From positions 31,697,169-31,761,168 of the forward strand of contig JAMXIF010000065.1 in assembly GCA_028583685.1 (NCBI GenBank): a stretch of 64,000 bases of DNA, in the 5' to 3' direction. Under the pieces are notes generated by a model. That model made no database searches. It was not told the DNA's origin and worked only from the letters and a program-made list of their open reading frames with translations. This DNA is from Petaurus breviceps papuanus. Lineage: Eukaryota > Chordata > Mammalia > Diprotodontia > Petauridae. The position numbers and the translations under genes were made by a program. Shown in pieces: positions 11,445 to 22,096 of the stretch. The stretch's first letter is position 1, and every line of letters starts with the position of its first letter.

Positions 11445-12618
11445 ATCCAATCTAATTTTTAAGGAATTATGCTCTTTAGTGAGTTTTTGAAATTCGTCTT
11501 CCTTCTGGACAAATCTGCTTTTTTAAGGCATTCTTCTCCTCATTGGCTTTTTGGGCCTCTTTTGCCATTTGAATTAGTCTATTTTTAATGTGTTATTTAC
11601 ATCAGTATTTTTGGGGTCTTCTTTAGCAGGCTGTTGATGAACTTTTCATGATTTTCTTTTATCATTCTTATTTCTCTTCCCAATTTTTTCTCCTCTTTTC
11701 TTACTTGATTTTCAAAATCCTTCTTGAGCTGCTCCATGGCCTGTAACCAATTCATATTTTTTTCTTGGAAGCTTTTGATGCAGGGATTTAGACTTTGTTA
11801 TCTTCTTCTGCTTCCATGTTTTGATCTTTTTTGTCCCCAATAAAGGATTCTATGGTGTGATTGCACTTCTTCTGCTTGCTCATCTTGCCAGCCAATTACT
11901 TGACTTTTGAGCTCTTTGTCATGGTAGAACTCTTCTTCCAGAGTGGAGAGAGCTGTGCACCAAATTACTGGTGTTCTTGCGGTTGTCACAGCTATGAGGA
12001 GGGTGTCCTCTCTACCGTCACTGCAGACTCTAGCTCACTGGCCACACTTTCCAGGGTCACCTCCCCAAGACCCAGATCCAAGCAGGTCAAAGTGAGAGCA
12101 ATTACCCTCTGGATGTTTGCTTGGTCCCCTTACAATCTTTGGCCAGGAGCTCTGGAGGTAGCCATACAGCAGCAACTGCAGCTATTATGCTGCAGCCTAC
12201 CTCTTGCCCAGGGGGCAGGGGCTGGACCATGCTCTCCTGTCACCCAGTTCCAACAGAGTTCTTGACTGACCTTTTACTTTCTTTTTGTCATTTATGGGTT
12301 GAGAAATGTGGAAACTGTCAGAGCTCCTGGTGAATCATTCTCCTGAAGTCTGTGCTCGCAAGTCTGGGTTTCTGCTGCAGACCACCCTGCAACTGGGCCC
12401 ACGGGGTTCATGTGGGACTGCTCAGCCCACATCCCCATGCTCTAGGCCCTTCCTGTAGGCCTGCTGGGCTGCCTTCTGAAGGAGTTTGTTTCTTTCTGTC
12501 ACTTTGTGGGTTCTGTAGCTCTAAAATTTGTTTAGAGTTCTATTTTACAGGCATTGGAGGTGGATGGTGAGGGAATTTAAGCAAGTTCTTTCTTTTACTC
12601 CACCATCTTGGCTCCACC

Positions 12619-13185
12619 TAATAAATTTATTCTGTGCCATACCAAACAACAAAAATGCTGTTTGTAGAGGTAGACAAAATAATAAAATTCATCTGGAAGA
12701 ATCAAATGTCAAAAATATCAAGGGAATCAATGAGAAAAAAAGGTGAGGTAAGATGGCCTAGCAATACCAGGTTTCAAATTATTACAAAGTAGTAATAATC
12801 AAAACAGTCTGGTACAGGATAAGAAACAGAGTAGTAGATCAGTGGAGTAGACTGGGCACACAGTACATATTAGAAAATGACCACAATAATCTAGTGTTGG
12901 ATAAACTCCAGAATCCAAGCTCTTGAAGTAAAGGTTTACCATTTGACAAAAATTGCCTAGGAAACAAAAATGTTTCTAAGAAACTAGATATAGATGAACA
13001 CCTAACACTGTGTACCAAGTTAACATCAAGATGGATAAAGACATAAATTGTGGTATTGTAAATAGATTAGGGGAACATGGGAAATTGTATCTGTTAGATC
13101 TAAGGATAAGAGTTTATGATGAAAAACAGAGAGAATCATGAGAAATAAAATGAATAATTTTGATGATATTCTTTTTTAAGAAAAA
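12619..13185 (+). mobile_element. L1 LINE, plus strand, distal ORF2 part
   Basis: Continuation of the L1 split by HAL1. One frame from about 12640 reads MLFVEVDKIIKFIWKNQ, matching the conserved L1 ORF2 'fieieKtilKFIWknk' segment downstream of the reverse transcriptase. Later, 'ccatttgacaaaaattgcctagg' and 'atagatgaacacctaacac' follow the same order as other L1s, with several stops. No clear L1 3' end is seen, so this part is truncated near 13185. Confidence 0.75.
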
Positions 13186-13860
13186 AACAATGCTTTCATT
13201 TCAAGAAAAAAAAATACAAGAGAGGACAATATATTGGAAGTAGAAGGGAGAAAAAAGCAACAATAAAAAGACCTTTCTGAACTCAGTAGATAAATAAGCT
13301 ACTCAATGTCTTGTTGTCTGGTTTAACTGAAGCAAGCAGTTTACTAAATGAACCAAAATCAGATAGACATCTTGTTCTAAAGCATGAAACTAGCTTCAGC
13401 TGTGTTCCTGAGGTGTCTGAAAAGAAACCCACATGGCAAAGTCAGTTCTGGGCAGAATTAGGGAATGGGCCGAGTTTATCTGTGGCATTCTAACATCTCC
13501 CCTTTCAGCCAAACTCTTTTCTTTCTGTGTCTTAGCAGGTTCTTAAAGTCACTATGCTAACTTGAGACAGCTTATAGAGACCTACCCATCCCCTCTCCTG
13601 CCCTTCTAAACTGAAATGGGTCCCTTCACTTTACCCTCTGCCAATGAGAGGCAGGGCTTCTCAATCTTCTGTATGTGAATATCAAGTTTATGGCTAGATA
13701 TCAGTCTAGGCAACATAACCAATAGGAAGAATGAGACTTTTGTTGGGGAAAATGGTCACATGATTCAGAGGAAGGTATACTATTATTCATCACCATCACA
13801 TGGAGATAATGGATACATTTCTTGATGGTTGGGGAGTAACCTTGATCTATATACTTGTTT
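13186..13860. other. No gene recognised
   Basis: A-rich start, then unique sequence of higher GC (13500-13640) with no recognised repeat. Short frames lack splice-flanked exon character. Confidence 0.4.
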
Positions 13861-13863
13861 GAA

Positions 13864-14100
13864 CAGCTGAGAGGTAGAGTGGATAGAGTACTGTGTCTGA
13901 AGTCAGCACATCTCATCTTCCTGAGTTCACATCTGACCTCAGATACTTATTAACTTTGTTACCTGGGGTAAGTAGCTTAATCATATTTGCCTCAGTTTCC
14001 TCATCTGTAAAATTACTTGGATAAGGAAATAGCAAGCCACTCTTTGCCAAGAAAACCCTGAATGAGGGACATGACTGACTCATACACACACAGCTCCTTG
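13864..14100 (+). mobile_element. MAR1-like CORE-SINE
   Basis: Complete order of parts: tRNA-like head 'agtggatagagtac', 'cagatacttattaact', core 'cctcagtttcctcatctgtaaaat', and an RTE/BovB-like tail 'tttgccaagaaaaccctgaatg...gacatgactga'. The RTE-type tail marks the marsupial MAR1 type, which RTE machinery is thought to mobilise. Confidence 0.85.
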
Positions 14101-14836
14101 AGATCAGCATTTAACAAGGATAATCAGCTATCTACTGAACTGGGACATCTCCCACGGGGTTGAGCATGTGTGCTTTGGCTTCATGGAGAGAGACATGTGC
14201 TCTAGCTCAGTGCTGAAGGACTTATGGTTTGAGATAATTCAACAGTCCTTAACTGGTTCCTTTGGATTTACACTTTCAGATGCCAGGGAATATATTTGGC
14301 AATGGTCTCATCCTCTCATCCCTTACCATAGGACATTCATGACCAGAGGCTCCAGATGGTTCTCCATAGTTCCTCACTGTAGGAGGTAGAGGGGTTTTTG
14401 AAATGATTGACAGCTAGGCAGGAAGGCTTTAAAGGAGAAACAATTTGCACCGTCACCTCTTCTTCCCACTCTTTTGAATGTGTGATTTGGAACTCTGAGA
14501 GTTCTTTGACTTTATGGGGGGGGTGCAGAATTTCTCTCACTTCTTTACTTCCCATCAGCAGCTTGGTGATTGAATAAACATGAAAGTGAACACATGTGCA
14601 TGCCTAAGTTTGACTGAGGCTGGATCTCAACTTCCTGACTGGCTCTTCTATTTACTGTTTCTTTCCCTGAAGATGAATAGCAAAAAAGCATTTTTGAATT
14701 GGTTGTTTCTAGCGTTGGTGGCAACATCATAGATATGAGTGGTCAGGGGTTCCTAGGTGCTGATGGACATCTATACCCTTATCATAGAGAAAGGATGACC
14801 ACTGCCAAGAGAATAATCCACGCTTGCATGTGCTCC

Positions 14837-14838
<2 letters not shown>
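14101..14838. other. No gene recognised
   Basis: Unique sequence. A short G run is at about 14516. An AATAAA near 14573 has no supporting gene structure. Nothing else recognised. Confidence 0.4.

Positions 14839-14877
<39 letters not shown>
14839..14877. repeat. (CA)n microsatellite
   Basis: About 19 uninterrupted CA units. Confidence 0.97.
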
Positions 14878-14879
<2 letters not shown>

Positions 14880-15202
14880 CACTGGTCAGAAATCACTATG
14901 CTGACAATACATACTGAAGTGAAAATGAAATCTGTTCAGGAATTCCACAAAGGTTCCAAGAATGTTTACCTTCCAGAGGAATATAATACAGATGGAAGGA
15001 AATATTTGTTTCTGTTATCTATTTATGGGACCTGTGAGTGTATCATGTGCTTTTGGTCTGCTTTATGGATTACTATGAGTTCTTTACATATTTTATTCCA
15101 AGTCTTTCCTTCCTCCACATTTCTTTAATGAAAATTTGCTCTGCTTGGGAAAATGCAAATATATAGAGAATGGCTGAACAAGTTGTGGTATATAATCATG
15201 AC

Positions 15203-15203
15203 A

Positions 15204-15262
<59 letters not shown>
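15203..15262. repeat. (TC)n microsatellite
   Basis: TC run with two small interruptions; a (TCTA) tail continues to about 15275. Confidence 0.95.
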
Positions 15263-15443
15263 CTATCTCTCTATCTATTTATGTAGCACAGGACTATTGT
15301 TCTATAAGAAATGATGAAGATGATTTCAGAAAAATTTTGGAAGACTTACATGAACTTATGTAAAGGGAAGTGAGCAGAACAAAAAAAAACACTGTATATA
15401 GTAACAGCAATATTATAAGAATGATCAAATATAAAAGACTTTG

Positions 15444-15599
15444 CTGGAGCGGCCAGGTGGCTCAGCGAGTAAGAGCACCGGCCCCAGTGTTGGGATGACC
15501 TAGGATCAAATTCGGGCTCAGATACTTAGCACCACACCCAGAAATAACTGGCCGTGTAACCTTGAGCAAGTTACTTAAGTCCAATTGCTTATTTAAAAA
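15444..15599 (+). mobile_element. tRNA-derived SINE, monomer type R, inside an L1
   Basis: Flanked by an exact 11-bp target duplication, aaaagactttg (15433-15443 and 15600-15610). The tRNA-like head has an A-box-like 'tggctcagcgag' and a B-box-like 'ggatcaaattcg'. The middle shows the type R signature 'accacacccagaaataactgg', the tail 'gcaagttacttaagtccaattgctt', then an A run. Confidence 0.95.
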
Positions 15600-15800
15600 A
15601 AAAGACTTTGTTACTCTAATCAAGACAATGATCCAAGAAAACTCCAAAGGACCCATGATAAAAAATGTTATCCATTGAGAGGGGAAAGGAAGTGGACAAG
15701 GGAGAGGAAGAGGGAGAGAGAGAGAAGGAACTGCTGAATTCTGCATGCAGATTGAATATATTTTTTTTACTTTCTTCATTTTTCTCCTCTTTTACTATCC

Positions 15801-16514
15801 CCAGTGTGCTCTTATGCTCTAGGACATTGAAATCTGACCTGAGATATGCCTTTTTCTAGAGATATATCACAGCTTTCTAAGGGAGTTATTCTAAAGTAGC
15901 CAAATTAAATTGAATTTTTTACACTGTGGACATGGCAATGAAAACATAATTTTGCCCAATTATGAAACACTTAAGTTAGCAATGGCCAATTCATGAATAT
16001 CCATGTAAAATGCAATTATGATATGATCATCCATCAATTTAATTCTCTTCAATCTTATATAATTTTATGGTAGAATGCATATCAGAAAAATGTAATACAG
16101 GGAATGCATAATAACAAATTAAAGACATGGAGGGTTAAACTCTGCCCTAAATTATTTTTTAAATATAATCAGTGTTATGTAAAGTTGTGTTTGGAAAAAA
16201 AACACATTAATATATGTGTGCCTTTATGCAAATATATGTATAAGTATGTATGTGTATGTATATGAACATATGTATATGTGCATATTAATGTATGTGTATA
16301 TTCTCTCTCTACACACACATATATAAAATCTAGAGTCATAACTAAAGTGTCTTATATGAAGGAAGTAGTAATGATAAAGATCAGGTTGATTAGTTTTTAT
16401 CAAACATTTGCAAAGATTGTTATGCATTTTTTTTTCTCCATAGAATTGAGAAAAGTCATAGAGACAGTAGATACATGCCCTTACACAAGAGTAAATAGAA
16501 ATTGATTCAAGGTC
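15801..16514. other. No gene; TATG low-complexity at 16205-16330
   Basis: AT-rich unique sequence with a mixed TATG/CATA tract at about 16205-16330. No repeat family recognised elsewhere. Confidence 0.5.
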
Positions 16515-17465
16515 AACTTGATAGTTGATCCTATGTCCAGGGTGGTGATCCAGGGATCTACATCTGATAAAACGGTGTTTAACAAATTTTATTAGTTGCT
16601 TGAATAAATGTATGGATGATATGATTATTCTTTCTGCAAATGATAAAAATCTAGGAGGTATAGGTTATACACTGAAGGATAGTCAGGATTTTAAAAAACT
16701 GATCATGACAGACTAGAATATTAGACTAAATTGAATAAGGTGCTATTAAATAGGGGCCTTAATTGAACTGATTAAAATTAAATTCATAATCTAACACTTT
16801 GGTCCACAAAATCAGCATCATAAACATAATATACATTGTGTTAGATATGACTAGACAGCACTTCATTTGATAAAACATTTTAGAGCTTTAGTAAAAAACA
16901 TAATATTAAAATAAGCTTCATTAAGAAAGACATAACTTTTACACAAACGAGGGGATGGTCCTACTCCATTCTTTCTCCCCAGGGCATATCTACAGTACAA
17001 TGTTCAGCATAGGTCTAGACAATATTATTTTGGGAAAGGCATTGATTACCAGAAGAAAACCTGGAAGGAAATTAACTCATGCCATCTAAAAGGTGGTTAA
17101 AAAAATAGAGACTGTTCATCTTGAAGAGGAGATGACCCAAGTGGTTCACTGAACAGCTACTTTCAAGTATATGAAGGGTTGTCACTTTGATGAGTGACAA
17201 CTCATTGTACTTGGTTCTGTCTGACCCCCTGAGGGGAGAATTGGGAGAAATGAATGGAAATTGCAGTGAAGTCTATGTCAGCTTTGTGTCAGAAAAAAAT
17301 ACCTAATGATTACAGCTGTCCATGAGTGGAATGGATTCCACAAGAAAGTTATTGCTTCTTCCGTACTTATGGTCTTCAAACAACAGCGGAAAGGCCACTT
17401 GTAGGTTTCCCATGCTGAGATGCTTACTCAGGTATGGGTTAGAAATGCTGAGCTAGGCGTTTCTA
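16515..17465 (+). mobile_element. CR1/L3-type LINE, reverse-transcriptase C-terminus to 3' region
   Basis: The DNA follows the CR1-like layout: 'ttgcttgaataaatgtatggatg' (the 'DLDKGiDGM' region), 'gcaaatgataaaaatctaggagg' (a diverged 'FADDTKLGG', the catalytic motif), 'gacagcacttcatttgataaa' near 16855, and the 3' block 'cttcaagtatatgaagggttgtcac' near 17162 through 'gctgtccatgagtggaatgg' near 17314. Frames are broken throughout. An ancient LINE of the L3/CR1 group. Confidence 0.75.
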
Positions 17466-17529
17466 GAGACACAAAATTTAGATAAGCTTCTGTCCTCAAA
17501 TAACTTATTCCAGAATAAAATGAAGGGCA

Positions 17530-17652
17530 AGAAGGGACATCCATATGATGCTTAAAGATTTGCAAAGTGCCTCAATGTAACGTTTCTCTGGAGTCTCACA
17601 ACAATTATGCGGAATAGCATGGCTATCATCCTCATTTTATGAATGAAGTAGC
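17530..17652 (-). mobile_element. MIR/CORE-SINE, part 1 (split by a SINE)
   Basis: Reverse-oriented 3' part of a MIR/THER-type SINE: 'ttaaagatttgcaaagtgcct', 'acaacaattatg', 'atcctcattttatgaatgaag'. It resumes at 17828 with 'gagactcaaagaattgaagagacttgc', where the intervening SINE ends. Confidence 0.7.
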
Positions 17653-17827
17653 TGCTGGGTGGCTAGGTGGTGCAGTGAATTGAGCACCAGCACTGGAGTC
17701 AGGAGGATCTGAGTTCAAATTCAGCTTCAGACACTTAACACTAGCTTTGTGACCTTGGGCAAGTCATTTAACCATAATTGCCCTGCTTTCCCTATCTATA
17801 AAAAAGCAAATAAAATAAAATAAAATT
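17653..17827 (+). mobile_element. tRNA-derived SINE (second family, 'ggctaggtggtgcag' head)
   Basis: Head 'gggtggctaggtggtgcagtg', B-box-like 'gagttcaaattc', 'cagacacttaacactagctttgtgacc' and a tail ending in (AAAAT)n. It splits an older MIR-type SINE. Possible imperfect target repeats are aatgaagt on the left and aatggagt on the right. Confidence 0.85.
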
Positions 17828-17945
17828 AATGGAGTCACTGAGACTCAAAGAATTGAAGAGACTTGCTTATGATCATGCAGCTGATATATTTTAAAAAGAA
17901 TGAGAATTTACAAGAAACTAAAATATCAGAGTACTGAGTATTGAC
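17828..17945 (-). mobile_element. MIR/CORE-SINE, part 2
   Basis: Continuation of the reverse-oriented MIR-type SINE beyond the inserted SINE: 'gactcaaagaattgaagagacttgcttatgatcatgcagctg'. Confidence 0.6.
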
Positions 17946-18059
17946 AGTAAAGGACAAGTATATTCCTTATAGAGGCTTCTCTAATTCCAGCCAGTTCTGC
18001 TTTCTCCTCCTCACCAAATCCCAACATCACCCTCTCTCTGCTTTGATCTTAAGCATCTC

Positions 18060-18640
18060 AAGTGGTCCCTTATGAAATGTCAATTATAGGCTCAGCAAAG
18101 AGATGTGCATCCTGTTGCTGCCCATGTTGCTACTGGAATAAGAGAAGAGCCCTTGGGATGAGCTGTGTCACTGTCAGGTGGCTTTACCTAATGGCCATGC
18201 TAGTTACATCTGGCTTCCTTCCCTTTTAATGGACAGAACCTCCTTACCAGTTCAATGTCAATCCTCAGTAGATCATGCCTGGAAAGGAATGAGAGTTATG
18301 CTTCATGCAAATTAGCCAAGAGGAGCCAGATGTTGCTGCCCTTTCAGAGAGCCCACATGGTTTCCCTTACAAAGGTTGTATTGTCTTTCAGATTTAAATT
18401 GGCCCTGTGCTTTCCCATGAGGGCTATGAGGAATTCCCAGGGGAAAGCAAGGATTAGCAATGAGATGTTATGGTGTCCCAGGTCATCAAACATTATTCCT
18501 TAATGGGGACAACCAGATATTTGAGTGAGGCCCCCAGCAAATAATGACATCCCCTCCCCTCATCCCTGGTGTGCGATAACATCTCAGGCTTTGGAAACAG
18601 CACCAGGGTAGGTCAATAAAAGGGCTACACAATTTGAATA
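18060..18640. promoter_or_regulatory. Candidate conserved non-coding element
   Basis: A repeat-free block of balanced composition between repeat-rich flanks. A perfect POU octamer, ATGCAAAT, lies at 18305-18312, followed directly by a TTAG. An E-box-like CAGGTG occurs near 18175. No frame looks like an exon. The regulatory reading is an inference from composition and motifs only. Confidence 0.3.
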
Positions 18641-18894
18641 CTGATGAGTTATTTATATATATGGATACAATAGTGTTTGCCTCTATTTCTGATTTAGTTG
18701 GTTTTAGAAAATGTGTCCTATGATCTGAATATGCAAACGACTTTTTTTTTTAAACTGGAAAGTCATAGGGTGTAGGTTGGGAATATTTTTTAATCATGTC
18801 ATCCAGTGTCCTCTCTTTCCTAGATGAAGAGAAGTGAAACAGAAGGGTTTTCAGTGCCTTTGGAGAGATTAAGACCCTCCCTTATTCCAGGTAT

Positions 18895-19022
18895 TCAGGA
18901 AACTAGGTCACATAGTAGACAGTATCAGCCTTAAAGTAAGGAAAGCTTGAATGTGAATCCTGCCTCTGACACTTACTAGCTCTGTGTCCCTGGACAAGCC
19001 TTCTATCCTTCTTTCCTATAAC
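18895..19022 (+). mobile_element. MIR fragment
   Basis: Head-to-core order of MIR: 'cacatagtagacagtatcagcc', 'gaatgtgaatcctgcctctgacacttactagctctgtgtccctgg'. Confidence 0.75.
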
Positions 19023-19054
19023 ATTACCATTAGTCTAGAGAAGGTAATCCTCAT

Positions 19055-19720
19055 TTCACACTATCCCAAAAATCTTCTGATTGCTCTCCCCACCTCAACT
19101 CTTTCCCTGCTTTAGCTCATCATCCACTCAACTAGTAAAGTACTGATGTAACAAGGTCAAACCCTACTGCTCAATAAGATTCAGTGGCTCTCTATCACCT
19201 CCAGGATGAAATAAAAAACCTTCTTTTGGATATGCAAAGCTCCTACCTTTCTATCTTCTTACACTTTCCTCCTTCCTACAACATCTTTGATCCAATAACA
19301 ACAGCGTCCTTTCTCTTCTTCACACAATGCACTTTGATCTCATCAACCTGGATACTGTAACTGGTTGTCTCCCATGCCTGAAATTTTTCTTCCTCTTCAT
19401 TTCTGTCTCTAAGTCTCTCAATTTCCTTAAGTCTCAATTAAAACTCAACCTTCTCCCAGGAGATTTTCCAATTGCCATTAATACCAGTGCCCTCCATCAT
19501 TGATTACCCCCCCCCACTTTAGCTCCTATATAAAATTATTTTTGCCCATATTTGATTCAAGTGGTCTCTGCCTAACTGCATTTTATATCTCCTTGAAGCA
19601 GACCTTTTTTTTTGGAGGGGGGTTGTTTTGTTTTGTTTTGTTTTTGTTTTTTACCTTTCTTTGCCAGGGCCCAGCAGGTAACAGTTGCTTAATAACTTTG
19701 TTGACTAATTCAACACTTAT
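19055..19720 (+). mobile_element. L2 LINE 3' end
   Basis: L2 landmarks in order: 'ttccctgctttagctca', 'attcagtggctctctatcacctccaggatgaaataaa' near 19170, 'cccatgcctgaaattttt' near 19370, 'ctcccaggagattttcc' near 19452, a low-complexity G/T tract at 19610-19650, and the terminal 'gccagggcccagcaggtaac' near 19663. Confidence 0.8.
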
Positions 19721-21015
19721 GTTGCTCAATTCCCTCATCTGGAAAATACCAATAATAATATTAACACCTGATACAGATAGATTATAGGCAACTTAAAGGC
19801 AAACTTTAATGCATGACAAAATTGTTCCTATACTTTATCTTGATACAAATGAGAATCACAGCTATTAAGGAGGCTGTTTATTCAAATCCTGTTGTCTTTG
19901 AGTTGTTTAGAAAGTGGGGACAATAAGCATGAAAGCTACCCTTCCTTTTAGCTTTGTTCAGAATACTAATTCTCAGCAAAGAGAAGTCATTAATGTTTCA
20001 ATTTGACCAGAATAAGGTGACAATTTATTTAGGAACATGTCAGGACCCTACCTCCCCAATTCATAATTAAGATCCACAAGGAGCAATCTGATAAGCTGGG
20101 GGAGGCAGATTTCTCTCATGAATAGGATGATTCTCCTTTCATTCAAAATTAATTCCTTCCCTCTTTGGAAATGGGAATCTACCAGTCATGACCATTAGAT
20201 TTACTATAGGTTAGACTTTCAGAAGGAAATATATTGCTTTGAACGTGCAAGGGGAATTAATGTCAGTGGCAAAAGAGTTCAAAAAGATTATATGATCAGG
20301 CCAGAACTCAAAACTATCCATCTTCTGTTTGTTTCTGCTGGATCATACCTCATAATTCTGGTACTGGGGGCACATTTGGTTAAGTGGCTAAGGAATAAGG
20401 CAGGGACATTTCCATCCCTCAAGATACTTGCACGGGAGGGGTTTACGGGGTAATTTGCTTTTTTCCTGTGTTGGTACTATCTCAAAGTCATATTTTATTC
20501 CTGGGCCTTCACTACTCAGAAAGATCAGCATTGGGAACAAATATAGTTTTTTCACATTGCGTCACCTGGGGTCAAAGTTTTGGATATCTGCTTTCTTTGC
20601 CTCTTTCTTTCATTATTATAATTCCACAATATTTTGAATTTAATCACACAATTCTGTCCACCTATGAACAAAAATGATCGACAGAGTTTTAATTTCCTTT
20701 TTTCTTAATTCATTTTGAAAGTGCTGCCAGCATATCATTTGGCATGTAACCAAATGTAAAGAATGATTTCATAGGGTGTGATAGCCTCAAGGAAGAGGGG
20801 ATAAGAAGGAATGATAGAAAGGATCAAATGAATTATACCCTTTGAGACACAGAGCCAGATACAACCATTATAACTGAAAGTTTCCCTCCAAGAATCAATC
20901 ACATTTGTATATTCTCTTTCCAAGTCACATCACTACCCACAATGTCATAAACAGGATTGGGATCATGTAACCACAAATTGACAAAATTCAAATCAAAGAC
21001 TAACAGCTAAGAAGA
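19721..21015. other. No gene recognised
   Basis: Unique sequence with overlapping 69-codon frames at 20428-20677 that show no domain. Nothing recognised. Confidence 0.4.
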
Positions 21016-21019
21016 ACAT

Positions 21020-21160
21020 ATAGTCTTTATTTTCCAAATGAAGAAAATGAGGTTCCCAGGTGTTTTGTGACTTACCTCACAATACAAGTATAAAATTGCA
21101 GATTCCAAATTTGTACCCAGATCCTTTCATCCCAAATCAATTACTTGTCACTCTATGATA
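21020..21160 (-). mobile_element. MIR fragment
   Basis: Reverse MIR order: 'ttattttccaaatgaagaaaatgagg', 'gtgacttacctcacaata', 'acccagatcctttcatcc'. Confidence 0.6.
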
Positions 21161-21630
21161 GGACACGTGACTGTTCCAGTGCCTATTTCACAACATGCTA
21201 ATTGATAACATAAGGTCATTGGATCCAAATATTACTCGTATGTTCTACCTGATCTAGGAAGACAAGTGAAGAAACAACTGGGAAGATGAGTGAAGGGCTG
21301 GTATTTTACAAAACTACAAAAAATTCAGACCCATTTACTATGCATATACACATATACTATCCACTCCATCATTGCTTAAAACAACAATATGAATGTTGAG
21401 TTCAAATCCAGTGCTCTCGTCCTTGACAGTATAAGAGGAAATATACCCCTATTCTAACTAAAATAGCCCTGTCTTAAAGTGGTCACTGGCCTCATGCATT
21501 ACTCCTATTATTGAGTGGGAGAGTCAATTGAACCAATCTAAGCACAAAAGAGATCAGCATCAAGCTGTGAAGAATGAATTGAAAGAGAAAGAGAAGAAGC
21601 AGAAAGACTGGTTTAAGAAGCTATTATACT
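21161..21630. other. No gene recognised
   Basis: Unique sequence. Nothing recognised. Confidence 0.4.
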
Positions 21631-21634
21631 TTTC

Positions 21635-21765
21635 CAAACAATATTAAAGAACTGAGGTATAAAGAGGAGAGGTGACTTATTCAAGATCATAATACATAAT
21701 GGAACTTGAATCTGAAACAAGATTCTCTTGTGTTCCATAGTGTGTGTTTTGCATTTCATGTGCTA
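21635..21765 (-). mobile_element. MIR fragment
   Basis: Reverse MIR text: 'aagaactgaggtataaagaggagaggtgacttattcaagatca', then 'ggaacttgaatctgaaac'. Confidence 0.55.
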
Positions 21766-21832
21766 GATTGGTGGAAATCAAGAATAAAAGATAGTTGTAT
21801 CATATTGAGAAAGGAGGATACACCTGAGTTAT

Positions 21833-22096
21833 AAATCTGTTTAGTCATTTCAGATAGGTATGACTCTTCATGACTTTATTTGGGGTTTTCTTGACAGAGA
21901 AAACTACTACTTTGCCATTTCCTTCTTGAGCTCATTTTACAGATAAGGAACTGAGGAAAACAAGGTTAAGGGACTTCCCCAGAGTCACACAGTTAGTAAA
22001 TATGTAAGCCCAGATTTAAATTTAGGAAGAGGAGTCTTAGTGACTCTCAGCCTCCAAGCCCAGGACCCTATCCACTATACTATCTACTGTCCCTAG
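21833..22096 (-). mobile_element. MAR1-like CORE-SINE
   Basis: Complete in reverse: RTE-like tail 'tatgactcttcatgactttatttggggttttcttgaca', core 'ctcattttacagataaggaactgagg', 'cacacagttagtaaat' and head 'accctatccactatactatctactgtccc'. Confidence 0.85.

Larger units (their letters stand above)
8343..12618 (-). mobile_element. HAL1 (half-L1, ORF1-only) element, near full length, interrupted
   Basis: Read on the minus strand, it starts at 12618 with the marsupial L1-type 5' end (reverse of 'catcttggctccacc'). A 5' UTR runs to about 11900 and an ORF1 relic to about 10650. The C-terminal ORF1 domain is recognisable where the minus strand near 10740-10775 reads PRITYPAKLN, like the 'PRISYPAKL' motif of L1 ORF1. 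Instead of ORF2, the element passes through an inter-ORF-like spacer straight into an L1-like 3' end with a T-rich terminus near 8343. Removing the solo LTR and SINE inside leaves about 2.9 kb, the same as the copy at 49765-52650. Imperfect target repeats (ttaattaattt at about 8331; taataaattta at about 12619) flank it, and the host L1 ORF2 reads across the junction. ORF1 carries many stops. Confidence 0.8.
15150..15800 (+). mobile_element. L1 3' end, interrupted by a microsatellite and a SINE
   Basis: The classical marsupial L1 3' end is readable: 'gaatggctgaacaagttgtgg' type at 15168, 'ctataagaaatgatgaagatga' type at 15302, 'gaagtgagcagaac' near 15367, 'aatgatccaagaaaactcc' near 15628 and 'gcatgcagattgaa' near 15742. 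A TC microsatellite at 15203-15262 and a SINE at 15444-15599 lie inside. It is 5'-truncated. Confidence 0.85.

Noticed and set aside
14573-14579. AATAAA suggesting a gene or LTR 3' end
   Set aside because: No TATA, terminal repeats or coding sequence in a suitable position. Isolated AATAAA words are common in AT-rich DNA.
15444-15540. tRNA-like sequence with A and B boxes, a possible tRNA gene
   Set aside because: It is the head of a SINE with a target duplication and A tail. The same head recurs at many places in the window.
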